Part shown: positions 49,697 to 64,000 of the stretch, piece by piece
How positions within the stretch are numbered: the stretch's first letter is position 1
Layout: every line of letters begins with the position of its first letter
Position numbers and translations under genes: made by a program
Notes under the pieces: model-generated
What the model was told of the DNA's origin: nothing
Database searches by the model: none
Seen by the model: only the letters and a program-made list of their open reading frames with translations
NCBI GenBank assembly: GCA_014706385.1
Contig: JACGZH010000002.1
Span: forward strand, 2,108,001-2,172,000
Length of the DNA: 64,000 nt
Direction: 5' to 3'
DNA from: Phaffia rhodozyma
Lineage: Eukaryota > Basidiomycota > Tremellomycetes > Cystofilobasidiales > Mrakiaceae

Positions 49697-51612
49697 CTAA
49701 CGTTTGGCAGACTCTTCCGTCACTATAGAAGAAAGCAAGAATCCACACGATGAGAATATCAGCCGCGAGTTCATCCATGTTCCAGAACCATGAAGAAGAA
49801 CACACCATCGAGAAGAAGGGATCCAGAGTCCAGCATAAGCTTGTTCCCACTGTTGGCAACAATGTTGGCAATATCTCTCTGTTATGTGAAAAGAGGAAGG
49901 TAGTTGATTCAACAACTTGCCATTCCGGCACTCGTATAATGATTTTAAGAAAAAACAAATAAAACGAACGGCAGCCTCCAATCGCCTGAGCTCGAGGAAC
50001 CCTTTGTTGGCCTTAACAGCCTCTCCGATCAATTCAGCTGACTTGGCCTCTCCCTGAGCTCGAACAATGATTGATTGCTTCTCCTGAATAGCCTGGTCGA
50101 CAAGGAAAGCGGCTCGCTGAGCGGTCTGCTGGGCAATTTGCTTAGCTGTTCATTTTGACGAAAAGAAGTATATTGAACAAATACCATTTAGATCAGTATG
50201 AACAACAGTATCGGTTTGAAGGGTCACAACGAACCTTCAACGGCGTGAGTAAACTCAGGCGAGAAGGCAACGTGGGTGATGGACACATCGTCCAGCTGAA
50301 GGTTGAACTGGTTGGCTCGTCGGACCAAGTTATCTCGGACCAATCTAGAGACCTATGGAAGATTGAATTTCAATTTATCAGTTATATACTGCCAAGACGA
50401 GTATGCTGAGGATGATAAATCGTGCTGTACCTGCTCTCGCATAGTGATGATCTGAGCAGCCGTGAACTGGGCGACAACAGCCTTCAAGACCTCATTCACG
50501 ATTGATGGCAACACACGCTCATCATAATCTGTTCCCAACTCTCGGTAAATCGTCGGAAGGTTCTGCACGTCAGGTCGAGAAAGCACTCGACAAGTGATGT
50601 TGACCATCTGCAAATCCTTTGTTCCGGTCAAAGAAGCGATGTTTCTGTGGTTATTGGTCAACGTGGTCCAATGGTGAGCTATTTAGAATTAGACAGACTA
50701 GCTGGCTCATAAACCTAAACACAAAAGACGGTTCTGGGGATCCTCACCTAGGCTTGGCCCGGACGTCAAAGTCTATCGGAGTCTGGAACCAGGGGATCTG
50801 TTTGGTGTAACATATGAGGCCGATTGTAAGGACTCGAGGCCGCTGCCTGTATAAAAATAGAGGACGGCAAAAAGGGGGAGGCGGATACGAACAGCGAAGT
50901 GGGTTCCTTCAGGGTAAATCGTGCTCTGGATACCTCCGGTTCTAGATTAATTCGGTCCATGTCGACATGATTAACGAACTGATTAGTCAGTATATTCTAA
51001 GTTGTGATAGTAAATTAAGGCGAACAAAGCGTCAAGAGCTTACCGGGTATACAAGATCGCTCGGTGTCCACCATCGACTGTAAAGAGTTGTCAAACAATG
51101 CAAAACATGCATTGAGAAACCATGTATAATTGCTTGCATTACAAACCTTATGGAGTTACTGTAGACTCAGAGTCCAGCAGATCAAGAGCGGCCATATAGT
51201 ATGCTCAGCGAATTTCAATATAAGAGAAGGACTGACCGTTGAACAAACTGTTCTGGAGAAGCAATCCACCAGCAATCAAGAGAGCAACACCACCTCCACC
51301 GAGAAGGGCTCCCGGAGGAGGAGATCCTCCATTGGACCCTCCACCAGACTTGGCGGACTGTTGAAGTTGACGCGCCAGGCGCGAAAGGATTACTCTTCCT
51401 ATTTGATGAGAAAGTGTGATGCGACATTGTAAATGCAAGGCCGACGAGTTCCACCACGTCAACGGCCGCGTGATCGAGAAGATCGATCATCGATCGCACA
51501 CGCACGGTGATGAGTAACACCGTAAAGTGAGTGACAAAAAGAACAGAAGATTATCAGCATGCAACTCATAGGTAGAACAAACAGATATATCAGGCTTACC
51601 AGGGTTAGACAT
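49697..51612 (-). CDS. PHB2: Prohibitin 2
   Basis: This forms the ring-shaped prohibitin complex of the mitochondrial inner membrane with Phb1, acting as a scaffold and m-AAA protease regulator. The first exon is 13 nt (MSNP plus one base), joined to [21 protein letters not shown] Gly/Pro stretch and a hydrophobic segment ([20 protein letters not shown]) follow. The SPFH/band-7 domain reads [12 protein letters not shown]. Further conserved blocks are [39 protein letters not shown] and [20 protein letters not shown]. Then [19 protein letters not shown] and [20 protein letters not shown]. The C-terminus reads [20 protein letters not shown], and a last small exon adds VTEESAKR and the stop. An alternative unspliced end ([11 protein letters not shown]) is possible but less conserved-looking. 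Confidence 0.93.
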
Positions 51613-51846
51613 ATTGATTCGAATGAAGAAGGCGATGAGAGAAAGAGATTGAGTGGAAGGAAGGAAAGAAGGATGAATCTCTGAAGCAGACGAAGCGTTG
51701 GTGAGGGAAGCGTTGTCTTTGCCGAGTGTGGCGATGACATGTCACGTGATATAGGACAGCTTTCAGCAACCCTATCTATCCCGATACCCTCCGAGATGAT
51801 TCTCATCCAGAGCTCTAGTTCAACCCTTTCGTGTACGTCTACCTCA
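51613..51846. promoter_or_regulatory. Divergent PHB2/PHO8 promoter with E-box
   Basis: This region of 234 bp lies between start codons. GTCACGTGAT at 51741-51750 lies about 98 bp from the PHO8 ATG and about 130 bp from the PHB2 ATG. In budding yeast PHO8 is regulated through CACGTG-type Pho4 sites. Here the flanks (TCACGTGA) fit Cbf1 better. Confidence 0.5.
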
Positions 51847-54795
51847 TGTCGTCACAACATTTACTGAACGCAAGAAGCGAAGATGGAGACGAGGAAGACA
51901 CAATTGGAGAGTTGAATTCCGATCGGTCTAGAAGAAACAACGCCGGATTTAAGGTATGTTTCCTGTACACGCTTGGAAAGTGCCTTTTATCGCTCATGTC
52001 TAGCTGAGGAACAAACGCATTCAATACCATGTGGGATCTCTGTGGTTTATTTCTCATCGGGATTTTCTGATTGACAGACATGGTTAAGATCCCTTCCGAC
52101 ATGGCTGATGGCTCTGCCAATATCCATCATGTTTGTTGGAGTCTATCTTGCTAGCACACATCGTTCGTACCTCTTTTCGTAATCTTCTTCTGATGCGTGA
52201 CTGAACTGTTTGGATCAATGCCTTTTCTCAGAACCCAATCGAACAAACTTCATTCTCATGATTTCCGATGGATTTGGTCCAGCATCTGAAACATTCGCTC
52301 GCGAGTTCTACAAACACACTCATGGCTTGGATTGGAAGGACGATTTCAAATTCCCTCTAGATGAGATCCTCGTCGGGAGCTCGAGAACAAGGTCCTCAAA
52401 TTCGTTTGTTACCGATTCAGCAGCAGGCGCGACCGCATTTTCTTGTGCGATGAAGTCTTACAACGGAGCTATTTCAGTTGAGCCAGAAGGTTAGTATCGA
52501 AAGGAATGTTTTCGTCTCGATTGAAGCGGTAAAGTGTGCGCGCGCTGAGTTCTGAGGCGGTTTTGTTCAACATTCATAGGTAGGCACAAGCCATGCGGAA
52601 CCGTTCTCGAGGCGGCCAAACAGAGAGGTTACAAGACAGGCCTTGTCGTTGTAAGCAGATGCCTTCTAATTATTTCTGTTTATTTCTCAGCTGACATCCT
52701 CATTGTTCGATGGAATCAAACACACCAGACCAGTAGATTGACCCATGCCAGTGCGTCCACTCTATGTTTTTGCTATCTACAAACAATCGAATGCTTACTA
52801 TTTTATCCGTCTTGGCACGTGTCCTCCTAGCTCCTGCCTGTTTTTATGCCCATGTGGTTGATCGAGATATGGAGGTTTGTTCCCCGCCCTTTGCAGTTCC
52901 TCTTGAGTCGTGTACTAACCAAAGTTTCCGTTCTGCCCAGTCCGAGATCGCCGAGTTCCTGTTGGTCTCCCTTTCTCATTATACTTGAGGGGTAATGTTA
53001 CACAAATACTCACACAATCTCACATTTCGTTCTTTGAATCAGCGTCGGCGATGGTCCCTTGGGTCATGTTGTAGATCTCGCCTTAGGAGGAGGTCTTTGC
53101 TGTTTGTTCTTTTATTTTTTGATCGTGACTAGTCATTGCCAATATAGGTCAATGACTGATCTGTGTGTTTCACTGGTACTGATGAAACAAACGAACAACA
53201 ACAGTCTTTCAACCAAACGAAACGTCTTCATCATGTAGAACAGACAACATGGACATGCTCGAGTCGGCCAGAAAGAAGGGAATTAACGTGATTCTTTCGG
53301 AAAAAGAACTGCTCGACTCATCGAGAAGGAACGCAAAAGCATTACCCTTACCTGTATTAGGACTGTTCAACCGTTGGTCTTATAATTTTATTTCAGCTTC
53401 CGGTATTTGTGTGACGGACGGATCTGAATGTAGATTTTTTTCCATTCAAAAGGCGACCATCTCAACTACAATCTCGATCGGGTTCATCTCCCACCTGCCT
53501 CATCCGAGCCCTCGTTGATGAACATGACGGAAATCGCCCTTCGAACCCTCGATGAAGCAGCAAAAAATAGTCAGCCTTCGATCTGGTCTCGATTGAAGTT
53601 CTGGAACAGACCCGATGGCTGGGGCCTTGGATTCTTCTTGATGGTTGAGGGCAGTCGGATCGATATGGCAGGCCATTCCAATGATCCAGGGGCGCATGCC
53701 GAGGAGGTAGGGTTCTTCTTTCGTTAGTCAAACCATGGTGTAGATGCTCATCTAATCACACCACTTTGATTAAATTGTCAGATTTTTGAGTATCAAAGAA
53801 CTGTGGCTGTCGTTCGTGCGTCTGATTTGTTCCCTTCTTCTAGTTTTTATGACGTCTGCCGTCCAACTGATCTGTTTTCGCATGGATTCTATTTCGATTT
53901 CCTCACCACAGGAAAATGGATTAAAGACCATCCCTCCTGTAACACCCAGTTGATCTCTGTATCTGACCACGAGACTGGCGGACTGTCTCTCGCTCGACAG
54001 CTTTCACCATATCATTATCCAGTGTACAACTGGTACCCGCAAGCACTGAAGAATGTGACTCACTCAACGGCGGCGCTTGGCCAGTTGATACTTGCTCATT
54101 CGAAACTTCACCAGGGTGAAATTCAAGAAGATTGGTTGAAAGAGGAGATCTTCAAGCAGGGCTTAGGAATCATGGATGCAACACACGATGAAGTCACTGG
54201 TTTGGGCGAGTCGATGGGGATTGTAGGTGGAGAGTGGTGGGTGGATGTATTGTAAGTCTCAACTGACCGTCGTTTGCTCTTGACACAAGAGTCTTCGGTG
54301 ATTGTTGAAGGTACTAAGAAGAGTTCAATCAACCTTTAGTTTGGCGAATATGTCTTCTTATCGCGCTCAACTTGGATGGGCTACCCATGGTCACTCTGGA
54401 GTAGACGTTGTGAGTCAGCTTGATGTATCTTGATTCTTGTCCGAAAAGTGTGATTTGCTCTAATGACCGTATCCCACAGAATTTATATATGGAACCCTTC
54501 TCGACCGATTTCCATGGATCGAAAGAGAATTACGAGGTAATTCTTGAGAGAAACTTCTTTGTCCTCTTCGATATATTGGTCGCTTCAGAAGCTGATTCTC
54601 CTCATCATCAATCAATTATCATAGATCGGGGCGAGAATTGCTTCTCACTTAGGTCTTTCGCTTGATCCGATTACTGTGCAGTTGAACGAGCACGTCGACG
54701 ATTGGTTTTTCTGGAATACCACCAGTAAAATTCCTAAAGGTGGTCAGCAGCGTAGACAATTGGTTGGGCATGAATCGTGTGGAGGTCACAACTAG
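51847..54795 (+). CDS. PHO8: Vacuolar alkaline phosphatase (Pho8-like)
   Basis: This is a repressible, zinc- and magnesium-dependent phosphomonoesterase of the vacuole. The N-terminus is a short acidic cytosolic tail (MSSQHLLNARSEDGDEEDT), followed by a signal anchor (WLMALPISIMFVGVYLAS). That is the type II topology of Pho8. The catalytic domain follows with metal ligand Asp in ILMISDGFGPASE and the nucleophile Ser in NSFVTDSAAGATAFSCAMKS. Later come GRHKPCGTVLEAAKQRGYKT, FFLMVEGSRIDMAGHSNDPG and AHAEEIFEYQ, with metal-binding Glu, Asp and His. LISVSDHETGGLSLAR, and WATHGHSGVDV with the last zinc ligand His, follow. It ends RRQLVGHESCGGHN. Many introns split the gene; some joins between 52650 and 53520 are uncertain. 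Confidence 0.92.
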
Positions 54796-55672
54796 AATGT
54801 TTTTTTTCTCTCTGTCTTTTGAGATCCTTGATATACAACTGCAAGTCGCTAGATCGTTCTTCTGCTTCTTCCTGTTTTGATCCTGTATTGTCTTGGTATC
54901 TTGTTTTCCACATTTCTCTCCTACATATATAGAATTTATGATCGTTTGATGTCTTCATTGTACCGCCAGCCTGAACACTGGGCTGAGGTTTCTCATGCAT
55001 CGACTCTCTAACTACCAGGACGAATTAAAAGCTTTGAGCAAGGATAGTGGTGATCTCTCGAATGAACCGATGTTTGTTGACAACGAGTAGCAGCAGTCAT
55101 CCAGAGCGAATCACGCAAGGAAGCTAAGAGGAAAAAAATCTTACGTAAGCTATTGAATGTTTTCTTTTCTATCTACCTGCTTTCTTCCAGCCATCCTTGA
55201 TGAGGACTAACCTTCATACTCTTACCTCATACATCACATATCGTTGACCTGTCTTCCTATCCTCTTGTTGTATCTTTCCCATCTATCTTGATCAAAGGGT
55301 TTATTATCTTGATCACAGGGTTTATCATTTTAATCCGTGCTTTTTAGCGGTCAACTACTTTCATATCATCATCTGTATGTATTTACTATCTGGGGCATAA
55401 TAATACGCCATCTAGTGCACCCACTGACATTGCAGATGCAACCCATGCTTGTCTTGCTCGTTTCCGACTATCCTCGCATGCAGCCTCAACAAGACCCCAT
55501 CCCTGTCTTCTCTGCCTTTCCGCCCACGACTCATCCTACTCTTGAAGAGTATATACGCTCCATTTCCGAGGCCGGCCCTCTAGGGAAACATCTACCACCA
55601 AGTTTCACTACGACACACAAGACTTTGTTCACCTTACATACATACGTACGATACGTCAAAGAAGCTTCAACG
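54796..55672. other. Intergenic, with a 21-bp tandem duplication
   Basis: This 877-bp region holds the PHO8 3' end and the WSC-gene promoter. It includes the duplication at 55284-55325. Open frames over 55337-55660 do not show a domain. No RNA gene was seen. Confidence 0.5.
55284..55325. repeat. Two head-to-tail copies of a 21-bp unit
   Basis: Positions 55284-55304 and 55305-55325 are identical except for one base (A to C at the twelfth position of the unit, TATCTTGATCA[A/C]AGGG...). The copies abut exactly. It lies about 350-390 bp upstream of the WSC gene. Confidence 0.9.
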
Positions 55673-57448
55673 ATGGCTTCCAGAATGACTGCAACCTCGA
55701 TTGCGTTTATTATCGCTGCCTCGTTGGTTAATGCTCAAAGTAAGCATCTTTTATTTATTCATTTAATCTTTTGCTGTTTCAAGTCGAAGTTTGAGGAATT
55801 CTTACAGCTTTGCTCGTTTGAGCGTATGTGTACTTAGCTACCACAACTACCACAGCTGCTCCGTCGACGCCTACTTCACTCTCGACTTCTTGGGTCTACG
55901 CGGGATGCTACTCTGATCCCTTGCCATCCTCAGGTAGCAACAGTACCACCCATGCGTTGTCTACCGGCTACATGGAAAGTACAAATATGACTCAGACGAT
56001 GTGTGTCTCGTACTGTCAGACCGGTGGTTGGGGTTATGCCGGTATTGAGGTCGGTCTCTTTGTCTGCTTTTGCTTTGAAAAAGAGCATATTTTCTGATGA
56101 GCCAATTTATAAATCTTCGTGTGGATTTTTGGAGTAGTATTCGACCCAGTGTACATGCGGGAATGATTTAAGGACTACGTCGGTTTTAACCTCCGGGGAA
56201 ACTGACTGTCAGTACACTTGCGGTGGAAACGTAACGACGGCATGTGGTGGTTTTTACTGTGAGTGAATCGTCCTCTCGAGTCGCAAAGCGCGACGCGCCG
56301 AGTTCTGAGTATGAAATGGATTCCTTGTTACAAACCTCGAAGACATGAGTCTGTTCAGAAATAGCGCTTTAATCGCTGCTGCTTCCGGATCGAGTTCGTC
56401 TGCCACTCCTTCCATGGTGACTTCCATCCGAGCTTCGTCAACGTCGGCCGCCTCTGCTTCTACTTCTGCATCTGCTGCTTCTGCCTCTGCGTCTGGAACT
56501 GCTGCTGCTGCTGCTGCTGGTTCGAAAGGAAATTCTGTTAGTGGAGGAACAATCGCCGGTGCCGTCGTGGGAGTTATCGCCGGATTAGCCATCATCATCG
56601 GAATCTTTTTCTTTTGGAAGAAGAAGAAGGCAAGAGAAGGATCGGACGGTGCGTACGGGGTGTCTCACTCGAGAGGACCCTCGGATGGGGATACAGGATT
56701 CCACGCTGAATCAAACGGGCAAGATCTTGGCGGCGGATTAGCAGGTGTAGGCGCAGGAGCAGGATGGGTTCGGAACCAGGGCGAGGATAAAAGTGGATAC
56801 TCGAAGGAGCCTTACGTAGGAAGAGCAGATGAGAAGATGATCCAGATGGAGAATTTGCCGCCGGTAATCCCCCCTAGGCCGTTACCAGTTCCGCCATCGA
56901 TGAGTATGACAAACGAGACTAACGGGGGAAATCTCTTTGCCGGTTATCCGTCTGCTCCTCCGAGTGCGTATCAGTCTTTTGAATCGTCTATGGGAAACTC
57001 TCCCCCTAGTTCAGATTCTTCTCATCAACAGGGGCTGTATCAGCACCAGAAGCAACCGTATGGGTACCAACAGGTGGATCCCAACCATGGCCAGGGCAAC
57101 CCATTCAAAACGCCTCAGGGATCACCTGTGGCAGACACGACACCGACGATGTCGGTAGCCGACTCCTCGACGGCCATCACTGCTGGCCCAGTCCAGCGAT
57201 CGGTTTCGATCTCAAAGAGGAAACCGGTTCCAACATTATCGCCTGACGAGATCGCGGCGGGCGCGATGGTGAGAAACTCTGCATACGATGGAATCGAGGA
57301 TGTGTATGATGGAATCGCATATGATGCCCCGCCAGGGCTTTCATTGGGGCGTCCTGTGGGCGCAAGTTCGACTGAAGTTGGACCCGGATGGGGATCTAAG
57401 CCAATGAAGCCGATGGATGTTGAAAGACCTCTAGGTTGGCAGGGTTGA
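55673..57448 (+). CDS. WSC-domain single-pass membrane protein
   Basis: It resembles fungal WSC cell-wall stress sensors. Signal peptide: MASRMTATSIAFIIAASLVN. Introns at 55740-55837, 56050-56137 and 56259-56342 keep frame. The WSC domain reads WVYAGCYSDP, GYMESTNMTQTMCVSYCQT, YSTQCTCGND, and CQYTCGGNVTTACGG with FYYMSLF; its eight cysteines fit the family pattern. A Ser/Ala-rich stalk (SASASTSASAASASASG) is probably O-mannosylated. One transmembrane segment (VVGVIAGLAIIIGIFFFW) is followed by a basic stop-transfer KKKK. The cytosolic tail of about 270 residues is Pro/Ser-rich and contains repeated PPS motifs and ends MDVERPLGWQG. A sensor role in the cell-wall integrity pathway is inferred; the tail shows no obvious Rom1/2-binding motif that I can name. 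Confidence 0.9.
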
Positions 57449-58036
57449 GGTCCTGTCGTTTCCTTGTTCTCACCGCGCTCCAAGGACGCTTTTTCCCTTT
57501 TTGAATTTCAGTCTTCGTGATGTGTTGCTTTCGGTCTTCATTTTTGTTCATCATCTTGGTCCTCATCTCATTTTTTATTTTTTTTTCCTCTCTTGATACT
57601 TCCTCCTATTGCTTGTTCAAGGACTATCAAATACACCTACGTGTATAATCCTTCGCTCGTCTTGTCCATTGCTTGCTCTGTGCTGGTCTATAGCCCTCTT
57701 TCGACTTGATATCTTCTCTTTCGCCCTCTCCTTCACTCTGGCCGGTCTGATTGATCGGTCTGTGGTTTACCCTATCTGTACACGCGCCAGCCGTTTGGTG
57801 TTTTCTTTGCTCTTTAGTCATTTTCGAACAATGCTGTTAAATCTTGTTGATCTGAGAAGTTCTTTCCTTTGCACCATCGACTCCTTTTCTACCATGATGT
57901 CTGACGGCCGAGTGGATCCGGCTCCGGAGCGGCGGACGGGGACGGGCAAAAGATCGACTGCGCGTCCGGAGTGAAAATATCTCAAGATTCTCTCCTCGAC
58001 AAGTTTGTTTCCTCGTGCGAACCAACCATCCTTCCG

Positions 58037-58067
<31 letters not shown>

Positions 58068-58654
58068 CTTCATGTATCTGAACCTCGCCTTTCTTTTTCC
58101 CTTCTACTGTTTTTTTCTCACTCATGATTCACATGCTTTTTAAGTTGCTCCAACTTCCGAGAAGCTGTTCTTGATGACGACGACAATCTAAGACGATTAC
58201 AGCAGGGAACAATCGCGCGTCGAAAGAGAATTTTCTTGTGCCGCTTAAGCTCCCGGTTTCTTCCGATAGATAACAGCCGGCCGAGATTTTCCGCCGCTGC
58301 CTGGTTAGCGGATGTCCGAGGATTCCTTCTCCTACTCATCATTTCATTCTCGTTCGCTCCTTCTGTTTCTCTCGAGTCGTTTACGCTCTCCTTGATGTTT
58401 TCACTCGATCGTGTTTTTATTGCGGGGTAGAATTCGGATCGTTGGCTCCATGGTCGAACCGATGGGAATATCTATATAAAGGGTTGCCCTTGAACGTTCT
58501 CTTCCCTTCTTCTCTCTATTCTTCTCCTTCCTCTACAGCGCGACGCACATACACCTCTTTTCCTTGTTCGAAAGCATACTCAGGACCGCTGGGTACATAG
58601 AGCATCCCTTTTTGTAACTCTGCCGCATACGTCTGCAAATCTCTCTTTCTTGCC
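57449..58654. promoter_or_regulatory. WSC 3' region and MFS promoter
   Basis: This 1.2-kb gap contains T/C tracts (57540-57600), a short CCAT microsatellite (58038-58063, about six units), and a TATA-like element at 58473. A pyrimidine-rich stretch (58500-58545) precedes the MFS start. No RNA gene was recognised. Confidence 0.55.
58473..58480 (+). promoter_or_regulatory. TATA box upstream of the MFS transporter gene
   Basis: TATATAAA lies about 180 bp upstream of the MFS start codon. It is the clearest TATA element seen in the window. A TATA box is common in stress-inducible transporter genes. Confidence 0.55.
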
Positions 58655-61647
58655 ATGTCCGCTCCTACACATGACCATACCCCACCCACAGGGTTGGACG
58701 CTCTGAATTACCCTCAATTAACAGAAAAGGGTCCAACAACGGATGAGTTCGTCTCCTTGTCTGCGTCTTCTTGTTTGCTGCTGTGATACACCTACTCGCG
58801 CGCGCATGCTTGTATCCAAATGTCATGAACTTATGCTTTGATCGTTCTCTAGATACACCACCCATACGGCCGACGGGTTCATCCTCGCCTCGGAAGAAGT
58901 AAGTTCCACCGGGGTTCTTACTGACCCATCCTTATCTGATAGAAGGTTTGTGGTTACAGAGAGGCTGACACAATCTATTTTCAATTGCCCACCTTTAGGA
59001 ACACCAAATTCAGCCTTCTGCTACACCCACTCTAGTCGGGTGTGGTCCATCAGATCAAGAAAAAGGTATCAAAGATTACAAGATAGTGACATTCGAAGAG
59101 AATGAGTCAGTCCTTTAGGTTTTCTCAGTGTAAATCGAACTTTTCCTCACCTTCAGCCTTCTCTTCCACATGTATTCACCAGCCCGGAAGACCCGAAAAA
59201 CATGTCGCTGTCCGTCAAATGGTTCAAGACAATGTTGGTCTCATTCGATTGCTTCATTGTCGCTTTGGGAAGTTCACTTGTATGTAAAGTTCTATCGAGA
59301 TCGTTTGTTTTGGACAATATCTGGTCAGAGTGCTTAATCCTGTGCTCGTTTCTCGTTCTCGCTCGGTCAGGTCGTCATGGACTTTGAAGATGCTGCCAGG
59401 GATCTTCATACTAACTTGGATGTTATGCACCTCGTGAGTTTACTTCGTAGTACTCCTTCCGATGCATTTTATCTAATTTCAGTCTTGTTTCTTCGATTCT
59501 TTTGGTGATCATTCCAGACAATCGCGGTCTTTGTCTTTGGATTCGGTATCGGTCCTCTCATCCTTGCCCCCCTATCCGAACTCTATGGCCGAGCACCTAT
59601 TCTCAAGTTGTCCATGTTCTTGTACTTTGGCAAGTCTACCATACATTTTTCATCTTTTCATGGGAATGTAGTATAAACGAAGCTAATCTATGTGCCTCTC
59701 ACTATTAGTCTTCACCTTTCCCTCTGCATTCGCTCAAAACGCGGCCACTATGGTCGTTGGTCGAGCTCTGGCCGGTCTGGGGGCTTCCGCTCCGGTCACT
59801 GTTGTCGCAGGTGTTATCACTGATCTCTGGCACACTCCCGATCGAGGATTACCAATGGCCATCTTCTCTGGGACTCTTTTCGCAGGACCTGTGGTCGGAC
59901 CAGTCGTCGCTGGTTATCTCGTCTCTGTTGGTTGGCGATGGCCTTATGTGAGTATTCATGTGTTGGCCCCTCGTCTCATCTGGTTATTACCTCCTGTACT
60001 GAACTTCTTTTGCCCTCTGACTTGTGTCCACTCTAGTATCTTCTGCTTATAATCACCGGAGTTTCCTTCCTCCTCAACTTGTTTTTCCTAAAAGAGACCT
60101 ACGCGCCAGTCATTCTTAAGAAGCGAGCTCACAAACTCATCAAAGAGACCGGCGATGAAACTTTCTGTACCGAACAGGAGAGAAACAAGAGACCGATTAC
60201 CGAGATTTTATTTGAGAGTTTGGTCCGACCGGTTCAACTGATGCTCACTGAGCCCATTATCGTTCTCTTTACCATGTACCTCTGTTTGATCTGTAAGTTT
60301 GCACCTCTATTCTTTCTTAGCCTGTACTCTCCCCTTCCAGTTTGCTCATACTAATCGATCAACGGTCGAACTTTTCTCTTCAGACGGGCTTTTGTACTAC
60401 CTGTTCTTTGCCATCCCTATTGTCTTCCAGAACATTCACCAGTCAGTATACCTGTCTATCTTTGTTTCGTCATAGCGCGTAATGTCTGATCCTTGATTGT
60501 TATAATCTATCATCTTATCTTATCAGCTTCTCGGTCGGATCCACTGGTCTCTCATTCATTCCCGTGTTGTAAGTTTATCCTTTTAACATCATGTATGTTG
60601 ATTTCAAACGAGACACCATGATCTAAGCGCCTTTTCAAATCTCTAATCAATAGGCTCGGAATGGGAGTCGTCTACGCCACTGTCATCCCACTTCAAGGAA
60701 AGTATTACGCCAGGAGGACGGTCGAATGTGTCGAGAAAGGAATTCCTACCCCTCCTGAGGCAAGACTTCCTTCAATGATGTTTGGTTCTATTGTGAGACC
60801 TTTCTTCCTCATTATCTTCCTATTTAGGTGCTAAACATGTTGACCGATAAACTCATCGTCTTTTTCCATTTCCTGTTGTAGATCTTGCCCGCTGGATTCT
60901 TCATCTTTGCGTTTACCAGTTACGAACATGTTCATTGGATCGGAGCGGCTTTCGGTTGCGGTTTCCTGGGCTTCTCCATTATCGCCATCTACAGTCAGTC
61001 TTCGTATCCCCTCCCTCTTCGTTTCTTCGTTTACAACCATCTGACATCCGCTTTCAACCCTTCTCTCACCGTTCGAAATCACCTCCACGTTCGAACGACA
61101 GTTGGAGCAAACACATATTTGGTGGATTCGTATCCGAAGTATGCATCATCATGCATGGCTTCCAAAACTCTCTTTACTCGTCTCGTTGGTATGTTGCCTC
61201 GTCATCAATTTTTGATATTATCTTCATCGTCTCAGTTTCTGACTATTTGCGCTCTTACAAATTGATTTGGGGAAACAAAGGTGGAGCATTCCCAATGTTC
61301 GTCGATAGGTTCTACAACTCTGCAGCCGGCCCTCGATGGGCTAGTGCCATCATGGGTTTCATCTCTATTGTGAGTTCTTACCCTCTTCTCGCCTAAATCT
61401 CTGATGACTCTGTAAATTCGTTGAAGTTGAAGAACAATGTAACTCACGTCTTCGGGTTTGATCTTCAATCGGGGCGTATAGATGATGATGCCTATTCCTT
61501 TCCTCTTCTACAAATATGGACCTGCCATCCGAGCTCGTATGTTCTAATCTTCTTTTGCGCAGACTCAGACTTTTCACCCTATTTTCTACATGCTTATCAG
61601 TTCTGGCGTTCTTCTCTGAATCAGGTTCTAAGCGATCATCCGAGTGA
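58655..61647 (+). CDS. MFS transporter, DHA1 drug/polyamine:H+ antiporter type
   Basis: This is a plasma-membrane 12-TM antiporter of the TPO/FLU1/MDR1-like group, exporting polyamines, drugs or weak acids. Start MSAPTHDHTPPTGLDALN; two short exons and a hydrophilic stretch follow. TM1 region: LVSFDCFIVALGSS. The DHA1 motifs appear: TIAVFVFGFGIGPLILAPLS and the A-like motif LSELYGRAPILK. Next are FAQNAATMVVGRALAGLGAS, FSGTLFAGPVVGPVVAGYL and WRWPYYLLLIITGVSFLLNL. The C-half has YGLLYYLFFAIPIVFQNIH, LLGMGVVYATVIPLQGKYY and NTYLVDSYPKYASSCMAS, then AMGFISI-type TM11/12 and IPFLFYKYGPAIRA. The last intron (61541-61624) joins to RSKRSSE and the stop at 61647. A TATA box lies upstream. The substrate is unknown. 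Confidence 0.9.
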
Positions 61648-61857
61648 GACTAGACAGCGCATCACCATATTTCTTATACATACATACATACATGCTTGCA
61701 TACATCGAACGTACACATAGCATTTCTTCTCTTTAATTACTTACTACCATGAAATAACTTCCTCCATATAGACTTTGACTTTCTGTGCAACATACTTCAA
61801 CGATGAAAACATACACACACATATATATATGATACACTTTTTCACTCCTAGATCGTC

Positions 61858-64000
<2,143 letters not shown>

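Overview
The window looks like nuclear DNA of a basidiomycete yeast. Nearly every gene is split by many short introns (about 65-130 nt, GT...AG, usually with a CTAAC/CTAAT-like branch site). GC content is moderate, promoters carry CT-rich tracts, and the protein families are fungal (BET protein Bdf1, WSC sensor, LysM protein, Cdc1/Ted1, Pho8). A tremellomycete close to Phaffia/Xanthophyllomyces would fit, but that is an inference from architecture, not from an alignment. Both ends of the window cut through genes.

Layout. 1-6.2 kb: a partial gene for an unrecognised type II membrane protein on the minus strand, a divergent promoter with an octanucleotide microsatellite and two E-boxes, a Cdc1/Ted1-type GPI-anchor phosphodiesterase, and the SRP receptor beta subunit. 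6.5-12.6 kb: an unrecognised conserved gene, NECAP (endocytic adaptor), an 82-residue Costars/ABRACL protein and the mitochondrial processing peptidase alpha subunit. 13.2-25.6 kb: a vacuolar amino-acid transporter (AVT3/4 type), the BET protein Bdf1, an Old Yellow Enzyme preceded by two Yap1-type sites, and a small secreted LysM protein. 26.3-43.7 kb: a large unrecognised gene facing the cohesin loader SCC2, then an FHA/coiled-coil/tail-anchored protein (SLMAP/Far9-Far10 type, STRIPAK) facing a small unknown gene. 44.4-54.8 kb: an M28 aminopeptidase, glucose-6-phosphate isomerase, prohibitin 2 and Pho8-type alkaline phosphatase. 55.7-64 kb: a WSC-domain membrane protein, a DHA1-type MFS transporter and the C-terminal half of a RecQ/Sgs1 helicase that runs off the right edge.

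These are mostly housekeeping genes and do not form one pathway or a metabolite cluster. I found no tRNA, rRNA, CRISPR array, transposon or obvious transferred island. The most interesting features are small: two consecutive microexons (13 and 16 nt) in the RecQ gene, very short first exons in several genes, a recurrent TCACGTGA-type E-box at 95-160 bp from start codons, paired Yap1 sites before the OYE gene, and a tail-anchor exon that completes a STRIPAK component. Gene ends given here are coding ends (start codon to stop codon, introns included). Splice sites were placed by eye.
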